Source: an uncultured Porphyromonadaceae bacterium
GTDB taxonomy: Bacteria > Bacteroidota > Bacteroidia > Bacteroidales > Muribaculaceae
Direction: 5' to 3'
DNA length: 11,585 nt
Assembly: GCA_900555165.1 (NCBI GenBank)
Contig: USKE01000036.1
Span: forward strand, 1 to 11,585
Shown here: positions 7,697 through 11,585 of the stretch, one piece after another
Layout: the number at the start of each line of letters is the position of its first letter
Position numbering within the stretch: position 1 is the first letter of the stretch
Translations under genes and position numbers: made by a program
Notes under the pieces: generated by a model
Told to the model about the DNA's origin: nothing
Databases searched by the model: none
The model's input: only the letters and a program-made list of their open reading frames with translations

Positions 7697-8515
7697 TTAT
7701 CGCGACATTATGAATGTGACACGCCCCTCACAGGTAGTGAGTGTGGTCTGCCAACTTATGTCGGCACCCTCAGACGCCGTGATGAAGTGGCACAGCGCTA
7801 TACCCATGTCAAGACAGGTGAACCCGTTGGATGTGGCGTTGTAGAGTTCCACACGGCGGTTGCTGGCGCTCACGTCGGCACGCCATGGCTGACAGTTGCC
7901 TGACGAGGGGGCCACGCGCACGGCCTCGAGTATTCCGGTTATCTCGCGGCTGTCGGTGGCGGCGCTGTCTATTCCGGTGAAAAGCCTGTCGAAAGGCTTG
8001 CGCCGGGTGGCGCCGACCATAGCGCGTGCCATGCGTTCGGCAAAACGTGTGGAAGGGGTGCGGTGACCGACCGGACTTACAGCCACAATCTTCATCTGAT
8101 CCGGAATTCTGGCGACGGCATCGAACCTTTTCCTTGAAAATGTGCCGCCGAGCCAGCAGGTATCAAGGCCCATTGCCGTGGCGTCGAGAATAAGTCGCTC
8201 GAATGCCGCGGCTCCGGCGATGCGGTCGGCGTAAGTCGTGCCGCAGGCGAGAATCAGAAACTGTCGCGCGCTCTTGATGAATCCGTAGGTGCCTGTGGCG
8301 CCATTGAGGCTGTCGTCGCTCACAAGCCGTATCTCCGGCAGGGTGACGGTCACCGGGCGCCCCTGGGCATCTTTGATGCTTTCAAAGAGCGTGCGAGAGA
8401 AATCCGTGGCGCGCCCGATGGCCTCGGTCAGCCGGGCATGTGTGTCGCTGTCAAGAGCAAGCCCGTTGTATGTGCGCCAGCTGTGGCGCTGTGCGATGGC
8501 GTCGGTGATGTTCAT
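7697..8515 (-). CDS. Nitroreductase-family protein, TM1586-like (putative FMN-dependent oxidoreductase)
   Basis: Likely cytosolic FMN-binding oxidoreductase of 272 residues; the physiological substrate is unknown. The N-terminus has the nitroreductase signature RHSWRTYNG (10-18). GLDTCWLGGTFSR (116-128) and a second-half motif APSSGNCQPW (202-211) follow, with LDMGIALCHF near the end (235-244). Two nitroreductase-like halves in one chain fit the TM1586 type (Pfam family of putative TM nitroreductases), in which a single polypeptide imitates the usual dimer. I start at the ATG at 8513-8515, as homologs begin with this kind of sequence. The alternative in-frame ATG at 8551 lies inside the terminator hairpin of the upstream gene and adds 12 unrelated residues. 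No promoter is visible upstream, so expression may depend on readthrough from the TPR gene. Confidence 0.87.
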   Translation of the reverse strand: MNITDAIAQRHSWRTYNGLALDSDTHARLTEAIGRATDFSRTLFESIKDAQGRPVTVTLPEIRLVSDDSLNGATGTYGFIKSARQFLILACGTTYADRIAGAAAFERLILDATAMGLDTCWLGGTFSRKRFDAVARIPDQMKIVAVSPVGHRTPSTRFAERMARAMVGATRRKPFDRLFTGIDSAATDSREITGILEAVRVAPSSGNCQPWRADVSASNRRVELYNATSNGFTCLDMGIALCHFITASEGADISWQTTLTTCEGRVTFIMSR

Positions 8516-8536
8516 ATCATCAGGTATGTGGGGGGT

Positions 8537-8575
8537 AAAAATCAGGGGCACATCATATAATATAATGTGCCCCTG
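8537..8575 (-). terminator. Intrinsic terminator after the TPR gene
   Basis: Arms at 8543-8553 (CAGGGGCACAT) and 8565-8575 (ATGTGCCCCTG) are perfect 11-base complements around an 11-base AT-rich loop. On the minus strand the hairpin is followed at once by ATTTTT (8542-8537). It starts 30 bases past the TPR stop codon. The plus strand lacks a T-tract after the hairpin, so it acts leftward only. Confidence 0.85.
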
Positions 8576-8605
8576 TGTGGTGGTATTGGTCAGACTGGTG
8601 ATGTC

Positions 8606-10228
8606 TTATTTGAGTTTGGTGTCGATGAACTCGCGGAGTTCGGGCGAGGGATCAACGGTGTAGAATTTCTCGTAATACTCGCGGGCTTTGTCGAGGTCTT
8701 TCTGTGTCTGGTAGTACGAACCGAGACGTGCATAGATGCCGCGGTAGATGTTCTTGCGTTTCTCGAGGTTTTCGGGATCGCTGTCAAGCACGGCAAGGGT
8801 GGCCATGTCGGCATCGACTACGTTCTGGTCAACCTGACCTTTGTTGGCCACACGGAAAATGTCAGAACGTGTGTTGAGCACCAGCGGGTTGTCGGGAACG
8901 CGCTCGATAACCTGTGCGATGGCCTTCTTGGCGTTGGCCACGGCGTTGGCGAAGGCCACAGAGTCGGTCTCCATGTTGGTGATGGCCAGGTTCTGATAGC
9001 GGCGTGCCAGCGAGAAGATGTCGTTGGGGTCTACATCCTCACCCATGGCATCAACATATTTCTGCATCGACTCGGCTGCCTTGTCATACATTTTTGCCGA
9101 GTTGTATGCGCCTGAAAGATCCTTGAGCAGGTTCACCTTGTCGGGAGCCACTTTTACGGCGTTCTCATAGGCGTAGACGGCGAGAGTGTCCTGGCCCATG
9201 TCCTGCAGAAGTTCGCCGTACTGAGAGTAGTCCTGGGCGTTGAGCTGTGCCTTGCCGTTGGCGAAGAGTTTGTCGGCGGCGGCTTTGGCAGCCTCGGGGT
9301 TCTTCATGGCCTTCTGGTTGTAGAAGAGCATGCGCTGCATGTAGAAGTTGGCGGGATCCTCTTTCAGGATTTCTTCGGCCAGGTCGTGGCTGTCCTGATA
9401 GCGCTGGGCGAAGAAAAGCAGACCCACCAGGCGCTGTTTGTCCTGTTTGAAACTGTTGGGGTTCTGGATATACTTCTCGTACTGCTCGGCGGCTTTGGTG
9501 AGCTGGTTGTTGTCGTAGTATTTCTCGGCGAGCTCACGCTGTGCGAGGGCCGAGTTGGGCTGTTTGTCGAGGAGCTCGTTCAGCTTGTTGATGGCGAACT
9601 GGGGGTTTACCGAGAAATATGTGCGGGCATATTTCACGTAAGCCTCGGGGTGCTCGTTGTCGGTGTCGAACTGAGCGGCCATCTCATAGTTGCCGGCAGC
9701 CTCGCCGACGTTGGTCTTGGCCAGGCGGTCACCTTCGAGGATGAACGGGGCCGGAGCGTTTTTCTGGGCCTTCTTGGCATCGGCGAGAGCCTTGTCAAGT
9801 TCTTTCTGATACTTCACGGGGTCGGCCACGAAGTAGGCGCGGGCAATCTCGGTGAGGATGTCGGCGTTCTTTTTGGCTTTGCCTTTGGCGTCTTTGAAGT
9901 ATGACTGGGCCTGCGAGAGATTCCCCTCGGCAAGCGCGATGGCGCCGAGACCCACGTAGTTGTAACCGTTGTCGGGGTTGGCGGCTATACCTTTGTCGAA
10001 GTTGGCCTTTGCGGCGGCACGGTCACCTTTGGCCATGTCGATCTGGCCCAGGTAGTAGTAGGCGGTAGCCTGGTCGGTGCCCGGTTCGGCGATTGTTTTC
10101 GACAGGATAATCTGGGCTTCCTCAGGCTGGTCGGCACGGAAGTACTCGATACCGTCCTTATACCCCTGCTGGGCCGACATGCCCAGAGCGGTGCCTAAGA
10201 AGAGTGAAACAAGAAGTTTTGCTTTCAT
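8606..10228 (-). CDS. Secreted or periplasmic tetratricopeptide (TPR) repeat protein
   Basis: Protein of 540 residues with a signal peptide (about 1-19, cleaved near ALGMSAQ), so exported to the periplasm or outer surface. The mature part is almost wholly helical TPR-type repeats. Clear units lie at about 22-55, 56-89 (AYYYLGQIDMAKGD) and 90-122 (NYVGLGAIALAEGN), then around 190-225, 226-265, 360-410 and near the C-terminus (ARLGSYYQTQKDLDKAREYY, 503-522). TPRs are protein-binding scaffolds; no enzymatic motif is seen. It lies 136 bases after a PstS-like lipoprotein gene with no good promoter between, so the two are probably co-transcribed. I know this pairing, often with TonB/ExbB/ExbD genes nearby, from other Bacteroidales. 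Strong, uniform codon bias toward GAG, AAG, GCC and GTG hints at high expression. The exact role is unknown. Confidence 0.88.
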   Translation of the reverse strand: MKAKLLVSLFLGTALGMSAQQGYKDGIEYFRADQPEEAQIILSKTIAEPGTDQATAYYYLGQIDMAKGDRAAAKANFDKGIAANPDNGYNYVGLGAIALAEGNLSQAQSYFKDAKGKAKKNADILTEIARAYFVADPVKYQKELDKALADAKKAQKNAPAPFILEGDRLAKTNVGEAAGNYEMAAQFDTDNEHPEAYVKYARTYFSVNPQFAINKLNELLDKQPNSALAQRELAEKYYDNNQLTKAAEQYEKYIQNPNSFKQDKQRLVGLLFFAQRYQDSHDLAEEILKEDPANFYMQRMLFYNQKAMKNPEAAKAAADKLFANGKAQLNAQDYSQYGELLQDMGQDTLAVYAYENAVKVAPDKVNLLKDLSGAYNSAKMYDKAAESMQKYVDAMGEDVDPNDIFSLARRYQNLAITNMETDSVAFANAVANAKKAIAQVIERVPDNPLVLNTRSDIFRVANKGQVDQNVVDADMATLAVLDSDPENLEKRKNIYRGIYARLGSYYQTQKDLDKAREYYEKFYTVDPSPELREFIDTKLK

Positions 10229-10364
10229 GTTACTGTTTGAGCTTTTATGTTACTTTTTCCTTATTAAACGTATATGTAGGGGGCTTTATTATCAGTCACG
10301 GGTGCCGTTCATTGCCGGAAAGAGCCGTTTCATTGGCATTTACGGTTGATTCCGGGGCGGCATG
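10229..10364. other. Gap between PstS-like and TPR genes, no clear promoter or terminator
   Basis: These 136 bases hold no convincing hairpin with a T-tract. The best promoter-like string is TACGTTTA (10265-10272, minus strand), which misses the final G and has no TTG at the right distance. GTAACA occurs both just before the TPR start codon and about 25 bases further upstream. Co-transcription of the two genes is the simplest reading. Confidence 0.4.
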
Positions 10365-11357
10365 TCAGTTCACCTGCACCATGCGTCGGTAGACTGTGCC
10401 CGGCAACACGCCTGTGGTCTGTATCAGTTTCTGCCCCTGAAACGAGGTCACGAAGGTAAAGAACCCGTTGGCCAGCGAGCCTGACGCACCGGTGTTGATC
10501 ATCCAGATTGACCGGTAAAGCGGGTAAGTGCCGTCAAAGATATATGCCTGATAGGGTTTCACGGCCACACGCGAGTCGTTGTGGCGCATGGGCATCACCT
10601 TAACCTCGGCGATGAAGTCGGTGGCGGTGGAGTCGTCGCGTTCAAGTGTCTTGGTCTTGTCCTCCACTGAAAGGTCGGCGGTGCGCAGGTCGGTCGAAAT
10701 CCAGCTGACGCCAACGAGACCCACGGCGTTGCGGCGCTCGCGCACGGCCTCGAACACTTTTTTCATCGAGCCTGCTGTATAGACGTTCTTGGCGAACGGT
10801 TTGCCACCCATGATCGAGTCGACGGCGTATGTGACCACCGACGAGCCGTTGTGGTCAAACACCACCTGTATGTCGCCGAGTTTCGACGGTGCCAGATCGT
10901 TCCACTTCGTGATCTGACCGGTGAGAATCTCGCCCAGGTCTTTTACCGACATGTTCTCAATGTCGTTTTCGGGGTTGACGATCACGGCAATGGCGTCGAC
11001 AGCGATGCGTTTCTGCTTGGCGAAATGCTTGCGCCCCTTCAGCACCTGTTCCTGCTCGCGGGTGAGCGGGGTGGCGGTCACGGCCACACGGGCTTTGCCG
11101 CTCATCAGCGAGTCGATGGCGGCGTGGTTGTCGATGTAATAGGGGAGTACGGCGGCATGGGGGTAGCAGAACTCGAAGACCTCGATTTCCTGCTCCATGA
11201 TATTCTCGAATGAGGCGTCGCATGCCATGACCAGAGTGCCGGCAGTCGACGAGTTTTCCTGAGGCGGTTTGCGCTTGCCCCCTTTGCTCTTGCATCCGGT
11301 GGCTAACAGCGCCAGTATCAGCATTAGCGGCGCGAAGATGCGTATGTTTTTAGTCAT
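10365..11357 (-). CDS. PstS-like (phosphate-family) substrate-binding lipoprotein
   Basis: Periplasmic binding protein-type lipoprotein of 330 residues. The signal peptide ends in a lipobox (LLATGC, Cys22), followed by a basic KSKGGKRK linker. Family features include GTLVMACDASFENIME at the start of the domain, AVTATPLTREQE, IAVDAIAVIVNPEND, LGEILTGQITKWNDL, VGLVGVSWIS, a YPLYRSIWMI stretch and GQKLIQTTGVLPG near the end. These match the PBP-like domain of PstS homologs. I start at the ATG at 11355-11357 because it opens the signal peptide; the ATG at 11411 would add 18 unrelated residues and lies only a few bases past the predicted transcription start. No permease (pstC/A/B) is next to it. 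In Bacteroidales such orphan proteins usually pair with TPR and TonB/ExbBD genes, so a role outside phosphate import is possible. Ligand unknown. Confidence 0.88.
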   Translation of the reverse strand: MTKNIRIFAPLMLILALLATGCKSKGGKRKPPQENSSTAGTLVMACDASFENIMEQEIEVFEFCYPHAAVLPYYIDNHAAIDSLMSGKARVAVTATPLTREQEQVLKGRKHFAKQKRIAVDAIAVIVNPENDIENMSVKDLGEILTGQITKWNDLAPSKLGDIQVVFDHNGSSVVTYAVDSIMGGKPFAKNVYTAGSMKKVFEAVRERRNAVGLVGVSWISTDLRTADLSVEDKTKTLERDDSTATDFIAEVKVMPMRHNDSRVAVKPYQAYIFDGTYPLYRSIWMINTGASGSLANGFFTFVTSFQGQKLIQTTGVLPGTVYRRMVQVN

Positions 11358-11420
11358 AATGTCGATAGTATGTTGCCGGAATGCGCCTTCGCCGTGGCAG
11401 CGATGGCACACCCGGGTTTA

Positions 11421-11452
11421 CAAAGTTACACAACTTATGTGCTCAGAGCAAA
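11421..11452 (-). promoter_or_regulatory. Bacteroidota-type promoter of the PstS-like/TPR operon
   Basis: On the minus strand, TTTG at 11449-11452 is followed after 20 bases by TAACTTTG at 11421-11428, the best consensus match in the window. An A/T tract at 11463-11474 just upstream could serve as an UP-like element. Transcription should begin near 11416, giving a leader of about 59 bases. This separates the gene from whatever lies to the right of the window. Confidence 0.62.
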
Positions 11453-11474
11453 TAAGAGGGGCAAAAAATTTTTA

Positions 11475-11585
11475 GAGGCTGTTTAATAATAAATGTTAAC
11501 GTTCCGGTGGCCGGTTTTTGCGATAAATTGCATTAAATCAAAAGGGAGCATAGCGGGCTATGTGACCGTTGATTTAATGCGATTT
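11475..11585. repeat. Long imperfect palindrome at the right edge, possible IS or MITE end
   Basis: Arms at 11525-11541 and 11569-11585 pair over 17 positions: 12 perfect bases (GCATTAAATCAA with TTGATTTAATGC) plus five outer pairs, one a G-T. An inner hairpin, CATAG-CGGG-CTATG, lies at 11549-11562. The outer arm reaches the last base, so the structure probably continues. At 11473-11486 the string TA-GAGGCTGTTTAA resembles the terminal repeats of IS5-like elements inserted at TA sites. No transposase is in the window. Alternatives are a dispersed REP-like repeat or a terminator for a gene on the right. There is no gene from 11358 to the window end. Confidence 0.5.

Noticed and set aside
8567..9904. 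Plus-strand frames of 182 and 172 codons opposite the TPR gene
   Set aside because: Their repetitive Val/Gly/Leu-rich translations mirror the biased codons of the TPR gene on the other strand; no independent evidence supports them.
10265..10272. Promoter-like TACGTTTA upstream of the TPR gene
   Set aside because: The last consensus base is wrong and there is no TTG at 19-21 bases, so co-transcription with the PstS-like gene is more likely.
11501..11519. Small hairpin CCGG-TGG-CCGG followed by T's on the plus strand
   Set aside because: A 4-base stem with a 3-base loop is too weak to call a terminator without knowing what lies to the right.

Overview
The window looks like a GC-rich member of the Bacteroidales, and a Muribaculaceae-like gut lineage is my best guess. 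The support is threefold. Three promoters match the Bacteroidota sigma-factor pattern (TTG or TTTG, 19-20 bases, then TAnnTTTG). Most genes lack a Shine-Dalgarno sequence. The protein families are also typical: a long-form PurM, an MltF-like lipoprotein, subtilases with type IX secretion (T9SS)-like C-termini, and a PstS-like lipoprotein paired with a TPR protein. The exact taxon is inference. All eight genes I accept lie on the minus strand, so transcription runs from right to left.

Right part (11585 to 7697). An imperfect palindrome at the right edge, possibly the end of an insertion sequence or MITE, lies upstream of a well-formed promoter. That promoter drives a PstS-like phosphate-family binding lipoprotein (10365-11357), followed by a secreted TPR protein (8606-10228). 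A strong intrinsic terminator follows. Immediately beyond it, with no visible promoter of its own, is a TM1586-type nitroreductase (7697-8515).

Middle part (7696 to 2959). A 249-base gap holds a tandem 10-base direct repeat, a promoter and a leader of about 129 bases. Two paralogous secreted S8 serine peptidases follow in an operon (5162-7447 and 2959-5151, 10 bases apart). Both have a signal peptide, a propeptide-like region, a catalytic Asp/His/Asn/Ser set split by a long insertion, and a T9SS type A-like C-terminal domain. The second copy is more divergent in its motifs.

Left part (2958 to 1). A promoter almost touching the start codon drives cdsA (phospholipid synthesis), then purM (purine synthesis), then an MltF-like lipoprotein (peptidoglycan turnover). 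The last gene runs off the left edge. Spacing suggests one transcript.

Most of this is ordinary core and secreted-protein content. I see no CRISPR array, tRNA, rRNA, phage or defence module, and no convincing new system. The items most worth a second look are the subtilase pair with its upstream repeat, the terminator before the nitroreductase, and the palindrome at the right edge.
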